The notes beneath the pieces were generated by a model. It had not been told where the DNA came from. It did no database searches and was given only the letters and a program-made list of their open reading frames with translations. Source: Vulcanococcus sp. SFB_649D_100_25 (lineage in GTDB: Bacteria > Cyanobacteriota > Cyanobacteriia > PCC-6307 > Cyanobiaceae). From it: a stretch of 21,742 bases of DNA. The stretch covers positions 1 through 21,742 of the forward strand of contig JAURGL010000009.1 of NCBI GenBank assembly GCA_030833825.1, read 5' to 3'. The position numbers and the translations under genes were made by a program. This document shows positions 13,019-21,247 of the stretch, one piece after another. Positions within the stretch are counted from its first letter, which is position 1, and each line of letters opens with the position of its first letter.

Positions 13019-14536
13019 ATGCCCCAGCGGGGAGTTCTGGCGATAGCCGTACTGCTGGTGTGCCTGCTGGCCCTGTTGCCTGTGGTCGGGCTCGGGCTGT
13101 TCGGCTTCAGTGGGCCTGACGCTTGGGCCAGCCTGCAACTGGGCCGCGATGCCCCCGAGCAGCTGCGGAACACCCTCTTCCTTGTCCTCCTGGTGGGGAT
13201 CCTTGGGGCAGGGCTGGGGACCGGGACGGGCTGGTTGACGGCCCGATGCGACTTCAGCGGGCGCCGCTGGCTGCGCATTGCCCAGCTGCTCCCCCTGGCG
13301 ACCCCCAGTTACCTGCTGGCCGCCACCTGGATTGATCTCGGGAGCCGTTATGGGATGCGGGTTCACGGGTTCAACCCCACCCTGCTGGTGCTGGTGCTGA
13401 GCACCTACAGCTATGTCTTCCTGCTGGCCACAGAGAGCTTTTCCGTCAGTGGAAAGCGGCAGCTGGAAGCCTGCCGCAGCCTTGGGGTGGGGCCGTGGGG
13501 GAGCTTCTGGCGTGTTGCCCTACCGATCGCCCTGCCCTCGATCGGAGCCGGCGTTGCCCTCTCGGGGATGGAAGTGGTGAACGAACTGGGGGCAGTGCAG
13601 CTGCTCGGGGTTCCCACCCTCTCCTCGGGGATCTTGATGCGGTGGCAGCAGGACGGGGATCCCCAAGCGGCCGTCAGCCTGGCGCTGATGGCTCTGCTGA
13701 TCGTGACCCTGCTGGTCGGAGCAGAACGGAGCCTCAGGCGTCGCAGCCGCTGCTGGAACCTCTCCGGCACCGGTGATGTGGATCAACGTTGGCCCCTGCG
13801 GGGAGGTCGCCGTGTGGCAAGCCAACTGTTTTGCCTGCTCCCGCCCCTGATCAGCCTCGGGCTCCCCCTGATCTGGGCTGTCCTGAGCTGGGATCAGCTG
13901 AGCAGTGAAGACAGCCAAGAACTCCTGGCCCTTGGCACCCGCAGCTTCAGCCTGGCCCTTGGAGCAGCCCTGCTCACCGTGGTGGCGGCGGTCGTGCTCG
14001 CCATCGCCAAACGCTGGTTGCCCAACCCGCTGCTGCGCAGGCTGACCTTCGTCTCCGGCCTGGGCTACGCGATCCCCGGGACCGTGCTAGCCCTGGCGCT
14101 GATGCTGATTGGCGGGCCCCTCGCCCTGGCTCCCCTGTTTCTCCTGGTGTGGGGCTATGCCGATCGCTTTCTTGCCGTCTCCAAGGGCGGGCTTGACGCA
14201 GCCCTGGAGCGGATCCCCCCCAGCGTTGATGAAGCAGCCACCTCCCTGGGGAACAGCTGGATTGCGGTGCTCAAGCGGGTTCACCTGCCCCTGTTGCGGG
14301 GCCCCTTGCTGATGGGGGGCCTGTTGGTGTTCGTCGACACCGTGAAGGAACTCCCCCTCACCTTCGCCCTGCGTCCCTTTGATTTCGACACCCTGGCGGT
14401 GCGGGTTTATCAGTACGCCAGCGATGAACGGGTTGGGGCCGCCTTGGTCCCCGCCCTGCTGATCCTGACGCTGGGACTGCTGGCGGCGGCGGCCCTGATT
14501 CCAAGCCTGGAGCGGCTGGAGCGACGCTCCAGCTAA
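13019..14536 (+). CDS. futB: Ferric iron ABC transporter permease FutB
   Basis: A 505-residue permease made of two fused halves, each with about six hydrophobic helices, typical of the FutB/SfuB/FbpB type. Each half carries the ATPase-contact EAA loop: EACRSLGVGPWGSFWRVALP from residue 150 and DEAATSLGNSWIAVLKRVHLP from about 403. It forms the membrane channel for Fe(III) delivered by IdiA/FutA. The ATG at 13019 opens directly into the first helix. It diverges from idiA; no ATPase gene follows, so FutC must be elsewhere. The TAA overlaps the stop of the convergent phosphatase gene. Confidence 0.93.
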   Translation: MPQRGVLAIAVLLVCLLALLPVVGLGLFGFSGPDAWASLQLGRDAPEQLRNTLFLVLLVGILGAGLGTGTGWLTARCDFSGRRWLRIAQLLPLATPSYLLAATWIDLGSRYGMRVHGFNPTLLVLVLSTYSYVFLLATESFSVSGKRQLEACRSLGVGPWGSFWRVALPIALPSIGAGVALSGMEVVNELGAVQLLGVPTLSSGILMRWQQDGDPQAAVSLALMALLIVTLLVGAERSLRRRSRCWNLSGTGDVDQRWPLRGGRRVASQLFCLLPPLISLGLPLIWAVLSWDQLSSEDSQELLALGTRSFSLALGAALLTVVAAVVLAIAKRWLPNPLLRRLTFVSGLGYAIPGTVLALALMLIGGPLALAPLFLLVWGYADRFLAVSKGGLDAALERIPPSVDEAATSLGNSWIAVLKRVHLPLLRGPLLMGGLLVFVDTVKELPLTFALRPFDFDTLAVRVYQYASDERVGAALVPALLILTLGLLAAAALIPSLERLERRSS

Positions 14537-15408
14537 GGCTTGGTGGCGATCACGGCACGGTCGATCTGTTTGCCGTTGCGATCCCAGGCCGTGACGGTGA
14601 GGGCCTTGGCTCCCGCTTCAATCTCAGCAAAGCTGAACACGCTGACCGCCTTGGCGGATTGGGCCGTCGGGAGCACAGGACGAAGCGAGGCCCCGCCAGC
14701 ACCAACCACCAGGTAGGTGATGCCATCAATCGGCTTGCTGCGCTCATAGTTGTGCTCATGCCCGTTGATGTAGAGCTGCACCCCATGGCGCTGCATCAGC
14801 GAACTCAACTTTTCGCGCAGGGCTGAGTTGTTGCCATAGAAGCCGGATGAATAAATCGGGTGATGGCCCACCACCACCTTCCAGGGAGCCTTGCTGGCAC
14901 TCAGGGCAGAGCGGAACCAGGCGAGCTGCTGACTCCAGGGAGCATTCCCATTGGTGTCCAGCATGAAGAACTCGACATCCCCTTTGCGCACGCTGTAGAA
15001 GCGCCCCTTCATCCCATAGGGGCGATAGGCGAGTTGAGGGAGGCCGTTCTCGGTGCGGATGTCGTGGTTGCCGAGGACGGCATGAAAGGGAACTTTGGCC
15101 GCCAGCAATTCGGCGTAGGGCTGCTCAAAGGTCTTCCCAATCAGGCGCATGTCTCCTGAGGGGTAGATGTTGTCTCCGCCCAACACCACCAGATCGACAG
15201 GTTGACGGCGATGCACGACCGCCATCTGAGCCCCGACGGCCCTCTGATTGGCATCACCACTGCCCACATCGGCCACCGCCAGAAAGCGGGTCACCCCAGG
15301 GGATGGCGGTGCAGGGGGCTGAAGCTGGGCTTGGCTGCCGTGATCTGCAAAGGCCAACGAGAGCAGGGCCCCAGCGGCGACGGACTGAAGGAACCGGCGA
15401 CGCAGCAT
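14533..15408 (-). CDS. Exported metallophosphoesterase, purple acid phosphatase type
   Basis: A 291-residue protein starting MLRRRFLQSVAAGALLSLAFA, a twin-arginine (Tat) signal peptide with cleavage near GSQA. The metallophosphoesterase motifs follow in order: AVADVGSG, GGDNIYPSG, GNHDI, VVGHHPIYSSG and NGHEHNYE, giving a two-metal site. The W-F-x-x-x-L segment between motifs and the sequence spacing fit tartrate-resistant acid phosphatases. It likely frees phosphate from organic esters in the periplasm. ATG 15408 is chosen because it opens directly into the Tat motif; an upstream ATG at 15489 would add 27 residues. No Pho box is evident. Confidence 0.88.
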   Translation of the reverse strand: MLRRRFLQSVAAGALLSLAFADHGSQAQLQPPAPPSPGVTRFLAVADVGSGDANQRAVGAQMAVVHRRQPVDLVVLGGDNIYPSGDMRLIGKTFEQPYAELLAAKVPFHAVLGNHDIRTENGLPQLAYRPYGMKGRFYSVRKGDVEFFMLDTNGNAPWSQQLAWFRSALSASKAPWKVVVGHHPIYSSGFYGNNSALREKLSSLMQRHGVQLYINGHEHNYERSKPIDGITYLVVGAGGASLRPVLPTAQSAKAVSVFSFAEIEAGAKALTVTAWDRNGKQIDRAVIATKP

Positions 15409-15498
15409 CACGAACAGGACCGAGGGGAACCGCCACAGATTGGCGCAAGCCCTATGGGATGACACGAGCCGATGTGCGATCGGCTGCATGGACAGGGA

Positions 15499-15600
15499 TC
15501 AAGCCATCAGGGCCTTGCAGGCCTGATGCAGATCTGCACCCGGTTTGCGGGACTTGGGCGCAGCGACACCCCGGGCCAGCACAACCTTTCCAAAATCCAT
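15499..15600 (-). CDS. Possible 33-aa basic peptide
   Basis: The ATG at 15600 gives MDFGKVVLARGVAAPKSRKP, then a short helical tail rich in Ala, Leu and Lys, ending in TGA. Upstream on the - strand GGATTTGTT precedes the start. A longer frame to 15741 has an unconvincing N terminus. Evidence is limited to composition and its position in an otherwise empty region. Confidence 0.25.
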   Translation of the reverse strand: MDFGKVVLARGVAAPKSRKPGADLHQACKALMA

Positions 15601-15824
15601 AACAAATCCAGGGATGGGATGTATGGTGAAGACACAGCCAAAGCTGAGCAGGTCCACTGCGGGCCAGCAGACGTGATTCATATCTCCCTCAGACGCTGAT
15701 CCCCCGGGCAGCAGAAGACAACGAGAGCTGAACCCATTCACTGATCACCGAAAGGGATCCATCGCGCTCCAACACGGATCGATGCCCTTTCCTTTTGCAA
15801 CGTCCGCCAGGACGCCGATTCGCG

Positions 15825-16001
15825 ATGACACAACCGAAAACCCATCACTCCACTCCTGCCAACTCCAACCGCAAGGAGCACCATCAGAGCCCGCGCCGGC
15901 CGGGCACCTCAGCCAGCGCAGTCCTAGCCACAACCCAAGGAAAATCCCAAGCGACCAGCGGCAATCACCCCACCTGGAAGGAACTCCTGGGCGAGCGCTG
16001 A
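15825..16001 (+). CDS. Possible 58-aa hydrophilic protein
   Basis: From ATG 15825 the frame gives MTQPKTHHSTPANSNRKEHH, then a low-complexity Ser/Thr/Pro/Lys-rich stretch and the end HPTWKELLGER. The composition is that of a disordered basic protein with a short C-terminal helix. No Shine-Dalgarno sequence and no recognised family; it may be a chance frame. Confidence 0.3.
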   Translation: MTQPKTHHSTPANSNRKEHHQSPRRPGTSASAVLATTQGKSQATSGNHPTWKELLGER

Positions 16002-16058
16002 GGGCTGATCAGCGCTGCCGTTCTGCAAAAACGCAAAGAAGTCGCTTGAATTCAGGCC

Positions 16059-16436
16059 ATGGAATCCCACTGGCTCAAGCTTCGCTGGCCGCTCACCGTG
16101 CTGCTGTTGGGTGGCATGGCCAGCGCACTCCTGATCCGCAGCAGCAGCCATCCCATTCAGCTGCGTTTGCAGGTGAGTTTTCAGGAGCCGCTACGACTCA
16201 GTGGGTCGATGCAGCACAACGTCTCGGTGAAAGAGCCTGTCCGGGTGGATGCCCCCAGGGATCTGCGGCTTGACATGGTGCACGCCGAGCCGATTCGGGT
16301 GATCGCCAAAAATGCCGAGCCGGTGCAGGTGCAGATGAGCAACACCAAACCGATTCAGGTGCAGGTGAGTGAACAGAAACCAATGGAAGTCGATGTCGAA
16401 CCCAAGGGATCGATGAAGGTACGGCTGGGCCTCTGA
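16059..16436 (+). CDS. Membrane-anchored protein with 10-residue EP/KP beta repeats
   Basis: A 125-residue protein. Residues 9-27 form one hydrophobic helix after a short basic segment, so it is a signal anchor with the rest outside. The remainder repeats a pattern of (E/K)-P-hydrophobic-polar-V-x-V: prolines at 44, 60, 78, 88, 98 and 108, the last four exactly 10 apart (AEPVQVQMSN, TKPIQVQVSE, QKPMEVDVEP). Alternating hydrophobic and polar residues predict short stacked beta strands. I do not recognise a family. NDH-2 starts 57 bases downstream on the same strand, so the two may be co-transcribed. Confidence 0.75.
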   Translation: MESHWLKLRWPLTVLLLGGMASALLIRSSSHPIQLRLQVSFQEPLRLSGSMQHNVSVKEPVRVDAPRDLRLDMVHAEPIRVIAKNAEPVQVQMSNTKPIQVQVSEQKPMEVDVEPKGSMKVRLGL

Positions 16437-16493
16437 TCGAGAAAGCCAGCTTTGGCAACCACCGATAGCTTGTGGGCAAGCACCGGTCGGTCC

Positions 16494-17816
16494 ATGGCTC
16501 CAGAGCGTTTCTTTCTTGAGCTCACCCCACCCTCTGAACTGCTCCGCGATGCCCCCCATGTGGTGATCGTGGGGGGCGGTTTCGCCGGTCTCAAGGCGGC
16601 CCACGCTCTGGCCGGCAAAACGGTGCGGGTGACGCTGATCGACAAGCGGAACTTCAACCTCTTCCAACCGCTGCTGTATCAGGTGGCCTCGGGCCTGGTC
16701 TCGCAGACGGATGTGGCCTCACCACTTCGGATCATGCTGGGACAGGCCCCCAATGTGCAGATCCTGATGGGAGAGGTGGAGGACATCGATCCCACCGCCC
16801 GGGAGGTGATCTTCAACGATCGTCGACTGAAATACGACCATTTGATCGTGGCGGCCGGCGCCACCAGCAGCTTCTTCGGGCACGACGAATGGGCCCAGTT
16901 CGCCACACCGATGAAGTCTCTAGAAGACGCCTATGGGATTCGCAAACGGGTGCTGAACGCGCTTGAGGAGGCCGAGCAAACCCCAGATCCAGCCAGGCGA
17001 AAGCTGCTGCAGTCGGTGCTGGTCGTCGGGGGCGGACCCACCGGGTGCGAACTGGCGGCCTCACTCAACGACCTGATGCGCCACACCCTCGAGAGGGATT
17101 TCAAGCAAATCGATCCGAGCCTCTGCAAGGTGACCCTGGTGGACCCGGGCGATCGCGTCCTGCGGGCCATGGATCCCCAGCTCTCCAAGGCAGCCGGCGA
17201 CCACCTCAAGCGGGCAGGCGTCGAACTGCTGCTGGGTGGGCGGGTGAAAACCATTGAAGACAGCAAGCTTGTGGTGACCACCAGCGAGGGGGAGGTCACC
17301 CTTGAGGCCAGCACCATCTGCTGGACCGCTGGAGTCGCGGCGTCTCCCCTGGGCAAACTGCTGGCGGAGCGCACCGGCTGCGAGGTCGACCGTGGCGGAC
17401 GGCTACCCGTGGAGCCGGATTTCTCGATTCCCGGTCATCCCGAGATCCGCGTGGTGGGGGATCTCTGCAGCTACAGCCACACCCCCAACGGGAAACCCCT
17501 GCCGGGCATGGCGGGGCCGGCGGTGCAGATGGGGGGCTGGGTCGCCAAGGACATCCTGGCCAAGCTTCAAAAGCAGACCCACGCGCCCTTCGTGTTCACC
17601 GATTTCGGCAGCATGGCAGTGGTGGGTCCGCTCTTCGCCGTTGCTGATCTCCGGGGCTTGAAGGTGAGCGGGCCCCTGGGCTGGATCCTTTGGGGATTGG
17701 CTCACCTGGCCTTCATCCCCGACAACGAGAACCGCATCACCCTCCTCACCAAATGGCTCTGGATGATCGTGACCCGGGAGCGCTCGGCCCTCGTGATCAC
17801 CGAAGCGCCGTCGTAG
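16494..17816 (+). CDS. Type II NADH dehydrogenase (NDH-2)
   Basis: A 440-residue pyridine-nucleotide-disulphide family protein. HVVIVGGGFAGLKAAHAL near residue 22 binds FAD, RNFNLFQPLLYQVASG is the NDH-2 signature, SVLVVGGGPTGCELAASL near 184 binds NAD(P)H, and EIRVVGDLCSY is the second FAD contact. The C-terminal region has the amphipathic end (WGLAHLAFIPDNENRITLLTKWLWMI) that attaches NDH-2 to the membrane. It passes electrons from NADH to quinone without proton pumping. Start is the ATG at 16494; a TTG at 16452 would add 14 residues. Its 3' end overlaps the convergent CLC gene by 20 bases. Confidence 0.92.
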   Translation: MAPERFFLELTPPSELLRDAPHVVIVGGGFAGLKAAHALAGKTVRVTLIDKRNFNLFQPLLYQVASGLVSQTDVASPLRIMLGQAPNVQILMGEVEDIDPTAREVIFNDRRLKYDHLIVAAGATSSFFGHDEWAQFATPMKSLEDAYGIRKRVLNALEEAEQTPDPARRKLLQSVLVVGGGPTGCELAASLNDLMRHTLERDFKQIDPSLCKVTLVDPGDRVLRAMDPQLSKAAGDHLKRAGVELLLGGRVKTIEDSKLVVTTSEGEVTLEASTICWTAGVAASPLGKLLAERTGCEVDRGGRLPVEPDFSIPGHPEIRVVGDLCSYSHTPNGKPLPGMAGPAVQMGGWVAKDILAKLQKQTHAPFVFTDFGSMAVVGPLFAVADLRGLKVSGPLGWILWGLAHLAFIPDNENRITLLTKWLWMIVTRERSALVITEAPS

Positions 17817-19134
17817 GAGACGGCTCGGCTGTGATCGCGTGTAGGGCGTGATAAATCGGCTTGGCCACAATCTGACGGCTCACATAGGCCGCGATCACGC
17901 TGGCCACCAGGAGGCCGGAGAGCAATTGCTGATCTCCCGCCAGGCGCACCCCGAAGAGGACCGCCATCACGGGTAACTGGGTGGCGCCCGCCAGGCCAGC
18001 CACCATCCCGAGGGCGAGGCAGAGCTGGGTGGATCCCGCCTGATCGGCGACCAGTTGGCCCAGGACTGCACCAAAGGCAAAAGACGGATCAATCAATCCG
18101 CCGGGGATGCCCGTGGAGAGGGCCAACACCGGACCAAGCACCCGCAGCAACAGATTCAGCAGATCAATCCCAAAGCCCTGGGGCAACTCGGCGCCATCGC
18201 TGGAGCCGAAGAACAGGCGGCCCATCAACAGTTCCCCGTCACCGCCACTGGCCCCACCGCTGAGGAGCAAAAAGACACTGAGCAGGGCGCCAACCGCCAA
18301 ACCAAGACGCAGGGGATAGCGGCGCACCAGGCCAAGGCAGCGCTTCGTTCCAGCCAGGAGCATCTTGGCGAACGCACCACCGAGCACTCCGCCAAGCACC
18401 CCAAGGGGCAGTGCCCACAGCACTTGCATCAGCTCGATGGGTTCCACACCAACCGTGCCCAGCGCAAACATCGGCTGACCGGCGATGTTGCTGAAGGTGG
18501 CCGCCATCGCGCCGATCACCATCGCGGGCCACAACATGCTGGCGGCGAAGGAGCTGACAAATTCTTCGGCCACAAACACCACCCCCAGCAGAGGGGTGTC
18601 AAATCCGCCGGCCAATCCCGCGCCGGCAGACACCGCCAACAGATCCGCCTGCCCCAGGCCGGAGAACCAATTGGGGAAGCGCTTCCGCAGGGCGTGGGCC
18701 ACCGAGGCACCGACCTGCACCACGGGACCCTCCCGTCCAATCGGGAGCAAGCTCAGGCTCGCCACACTCCAAAGGGCGGCCCGCTGCAGCGTGGGGACCC
18801 AACCCAGCAAGTTCGCCGCCTGAGCGGGATGCTCAATGCTGGTCATGGTCTGAGGGATCCCAGAGCCCACCCCGCGGGACAGGATCCCCCGTTGCAGCAG
18901 GAGCAACAGCGGGACCACCACGAGGGGAGACAGGGCCAGAGCAAGCGAGACGGGACCCCAGCCCTTCCCACTGAAGGCCGGCAACAAGGAGAGCACCCTG
19001 TCCTGCCAGCGATCAACCAGGTTCAAGGGCCAACAGGCCAACCCCACCAGCAGACCGAGCAACGCCAGCTGAAGGAGATTGCGCAGCAGGTCGCGGGCGC
19101 GGAGAGACAAAGCAAGACCAACCGGTCCGCTCAT
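17797..19134 (-). CDS. CLC-type chloride/proton antiporter
   Basis: A 445-residue CLC membrane protein with about ten or more hydrophobic segments. The anion-path motifs are GSGIP (90-94), GREGP with the gating Glu135, and GIPGG near 345. AEE at 189-191 supplies the internal proton glutamate, and KPIY near 428 the central tyrosine found in CLC-ec1. The presence of both glutamates points to an exchanger rather than a channel. It is the third gene of a minus-strand unit, 18 bases after the ion-channel-like gene. Confidence 0.92.
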   Translation of the reverse strand: MSGPVGLALSLRARDLLRNLLQLALLGLLVGLACWPLNLVDRWQDRVLSLLPAFSGKGWGPVSLALALSPLVVVPLLLLLQRGILSRGVGSGIPQTMTSIEHPAQAANLLGWVPTLQRAALWSVASLSLLPIGREGPVVQVGASVAHALRKRFPNWFSGLGQADLLAVSAGAGLAGGFDTPLLGVVFVAEEFVSSFAASMLWPAMVIGAMAATFSNIAGQPMFALGTVGVEPIELMQVLWALPLGVLGGVLGGAFAKMLLAGTKRCLGLVRRYPLRLGLAVGALLSVFLLLSGGASGGDGELLMGRLFFGSSDGAELPQGFGIDLLNLLLRVLGPVLALSTGIPGGLIDPSFAFGAVLGQLVADQAGSTQLCLALGMVAGLAGATQLPVMAVLFGVRLAGDQQLLSGLLVASVIAAYVSRQIVAKPIYHALHAITAEPSPTTALR

Positions 19135-19152
19135 GATGCCTGCGGAAACCGA

Positions 19153-19866
19153 TCAGTTCACCCGTTGATGCACACGGCCAAGAATTAATCCGATCAGGAT
19201 CGCCACATACAGCTGCCCGGTGATCGTGATCAGGTTGGCCAACACCTGAGCGGCGACGTTGTTAGGGGTGAGCACATCGGTGCCCGCCGTCGTCAGCAGA
19301 CCGTAGGACGCAGCCATCAGGGCTGGCGCCACTCCGACATTGGCGGCGGCATCGGGCGTCAGCGTGGGCAGCGCCGTGGCGATGAAGGCCTCAGGGTGAA
19401 ACACCCACAGCGCCGAGAGCATCACACCACCGGCGATGCCGACGGTGAGATATCCGGAGGCGGCCCCAAGCACCACCGAGGTGGTGACAAAGGGCTCACG
19501 GATCAAGGATTTCACCTTGCGGATCACCGCCACCAAGAGGAACAGCACCCACACCGCCACATGCGGCAGGGTGAGCGCCCGGCCGACCTGGGGGCTCCAC
19601 ACCAGGGCGGCATGCCAGATGAGCTCCAGAGCGATGGCAGAGCAGCCAAGGGCATACATGAAAGGCCGTGTGCTGCGCAGCGCGGAAAAACGGCTCACGA
19701 AAACCATTAACACCAGCGCTTGGCCAATCAACAGGAGCGACAGCAGCAGCGTCACCTCCTGGGCAATCGGCAGGAGCATCACGAGAGCGAGCTCGTAGGC
19801 CAACGTCACCCGGTAGCCGAAATGGCGCTTCCGCAGCCGAAGCAGCTGCTCGTGGGTGAGCCTCAT
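19153..19866 (-). CDS. Ion-channel-like membrane protein with altered filter
   Basis: A 237-residue protein with about five to six hydrophobic helices and a C-terminal pore-loop layout like two-helix potassium channels: ASYGLLTTAGTDVLTP followed by ITITGQLYVAILIGLILGR. The spacing matches TVGYGDxTP exactly, but the filter reads T-A-G-T-D-V-L-T-P (193-201), so the Tyr and second Gly are replaced by Thr and Asp. The following GQLYVAILIGL is common in bacterial ion-transport proteins of this group. The ATG at 19866 overlaps the SDR stop as ATGA, and the CLC gene follows closely. Ion selectivity cannot be predicted; loss of K+ selectivity is likely. Confidence 0.72.
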   Translation of the reverse strand: MRLTHEQLLRLRKRHFGYRVTLAYELALVMLLPIAQEVTLLLSLLLIGQALVLMVFVSRFSALRSTRPFMYALGCSAIALELIWHAALVWSPQVGRALTLPHVAVWVLFLLVAVIRKVKSLIREPFVTTSVVLGAASGYLTVGIAGGVMLSALWVFHPEAFIATALPTLTPDAAANVGVAPALMAASYGLLTTAGTDVLTPNNVAAQVLANLITITGQLYVAILIGLILGRVHQRVN

Positions 19867-20666
19867 AGGCCAGGGCTGCTCTGCATGATGCCGCCGTCGG
19901 CAAAGATGCTGGTGGCGGTGATGTAGCTGGCGGCGTCGCTGGCGAGGAAGGCCACCACCTTGGCGATCTCGTCAGGCTGGGCCATCCGCCCCATGGGGAT
20001 GGCCGCATTGAGCTTGGCCAGCAGCTCCGGGTTGTTCATCGTCGAGTCGTTGATCGGTGTGGCCACCGCTCCGGGACCCACATTCACAATCGACACGCCC
20101 TTCGAGGCCAGTTCGACACCGGCGGTGCGGGTCAACATCCGAACCCCTCCTTTGGCCACGCAGTAGGGGGTGTTATTGGGCATCGGCCAGTCCTCATGCA
20201 CCGAGGAGATGTTGATGATGCGGCCGCCACTGCCCTGGGCAATCATCTGTTTGGCGGCGTATTGGGTGGCAAAGAAGACACCGCGCAGGTTGACATTCAG
20301 AACCTTGTCAAAATCCTCAGGGGTGGTGTCAAGAATCGAGGTGCGCGTTTCGATGCCGGCATTGTTGACCATCACATCGAGCCGGCCGTAGCGGTTCACC
20401 GCTTCCTGCACCAACCTCTGCAGATCATCGAGCTTGCCCACATCAGCCTGCACGCCGAAGCAGGTGCCGCCCAATTCGCCGATCTCCTGCTCAATCGCCT
20501 CGGTGGCCTCAGGGTGAGAGCGATAGTCGATCACCACACGGGCACCCAGACGGGCCACCACCTCCACAATCGACTTACCGATGCCGCTGTTGCCACCGGT
20601 GACGATGATCACCTTGCCCTTGAGCAGATTGGAGAGGGTCTCCAGGGCGTAGGGATTGCTGGCCAT
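19863..20666 (-). CDS. Short-chain dehydrogenase, glucose 1-dehydrogenase-like
   Basis: A 267-residue classical SDR. TGGNSGIG at 23-30 is the cofactor loop, NNAG at 101-104 the structural motif, and Ser154, Tyr168 and Lys172 (NISSVHEDWP, YCVAK) form the catalytic set. GPGAVATPIN and the C-terminal YITATSIFADGG are typical of the glucose 1-dehydrogenase-like group, which oxidises beta-D-glucose or related polyols with NAD(P). The substrate is not certain. It leads a minus-strand unit through the ion-channel-like and CLC genes and diverges from the cupin gene across 109 bases. Confidence 0.9.
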   Translation of the reverse strand: MASNPYALETLSNLLKGKVIIVTGGNSGIGKSIVEVVARLGARVVIDYRSHPEATEAIEQEIGELGGTCFGVQADVGKLDDLQRLVQEAVNRYGRLDVMVNNAGIETRTSILDTTPEDFDKVLNVNLRGVFFATQYAAKQMIAQGSGGRIINISSVHEDWPMPNNTPYCVAKGGVRMLTRTAGVELASKGVSIVNVGPGAVATPINDSTMNNPELLAKLNAAIPMGRMAQPDEIAKVVAFLASDAASYITATSIFADGGIMQSSPGL

Positions 20667-20775
20667 GGGATCGGATCACATCACCGCAGGGTATGCATGG
20701 TGCGCCGAAGCCGCCATCACTGACAACAGGCGCCCCTCTGGCCAAGCTGAGCGGGACTGATGTTCCAGGCCCAGC

Positions 20776-21240
20776 GTGGGGAACAGTGATCCATCCGTAG
20801 CGCTTGGCTACTGGCACCTCTGGTGCGATGAAGCAGGAATCAGCAGGCAGACCTACTGCGAGCTGAGCGGCTTTGAATTCATCAATCTCGGGCCGCGCAA
20901 CACCCCGCTGTTCAATCGTGTGATCGACAACGACCTCACGGCGACCGCCGTCGTGTTGCCGGTCGGGTGGAAGGCGAGCTGGCACGAAAATCCAGCACCG
21001 AAATTGATTTACGTGCTCAAGGGACGCTGGTCGATCACGAGCATGGACGGGCAGCGGATCGAGGTGGGCCCTGGGGAGTTCTCCTTTGGAGGCGACCAGA
21101 ACTGCAGCACCGATGCGGAGGGCCGAAGCGGCCATCTCTCAGAACAATTGGGGGATGAACCCTGCATCCAGCTGGCGATCCAACCACGGGATGGGCGCTG
21201 GCTGAATCTCAAACCCGGTTGGTTCAGTCAAGCCGTTTGA
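20776..21240 (+). CDS. Cupin domain protein
   Basis: A 154-residue single cupin. ATAVVLPVGWKASWHENPAPKLIYVLKGRWSITSMDGQ is the first conserved cupin motif region with a WHENP metal-ligand segment, and GPGEFSFGGDQNCST the second. The GTG at 20776 precedes GYWHLWCDEAG, the common N-terminal start of this cupin group; no ATG is in frame upstream, so the exact start is uncertain. No enzyme activity can be assigned. It is followed after 7 bases by an SMP-30 type gene and probably shares its transcript. Confidence 0.82.
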   Translation: MGNSDPSVALGYWHLWCDEAGISRQTYCELSGFEFINLGPRNTPLFNRVIDNDLTATAVVLPVGWKASWHENPAPKLIYVLKGRWSITSMDGQRIEVGPGEFSFGGDQNCSTDAEGRSGHLSEQLGDEPCIQLAIQPRDGRWLNLKPGWFSQAV

Positions 21241-21247
21241 GCCATCG

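Larger units (their letters stand above)
15409..16058. other. Gene-poor spacer of about 650 bases
   Basis: No domain-bearing gene is visible. It holds a 6-bp inverted repeat (GCCGAT at 15468 with ATCGGC at 15479) upstream of the phosphatase, two weak small reading frames listed separately, and AT-richer stretches around 15590-15640 and 15785-15845 that may carry promoters. No tRNA or known small RNA was recognised. Confidence 0.6.

Noticed and set aside
15472..15699. A 75-codon + strand frame in the spacer
   Set aside because: Composition is erratic, no ribosome-binding site, no domain.
18055..19188. A 377-codon open frame on the + strand opposite the CLC gene
   Set aside because: All CLC signature motifs are on the - strand; the antisense product is a low-complexity Gln/His/Arg-rich shadow.
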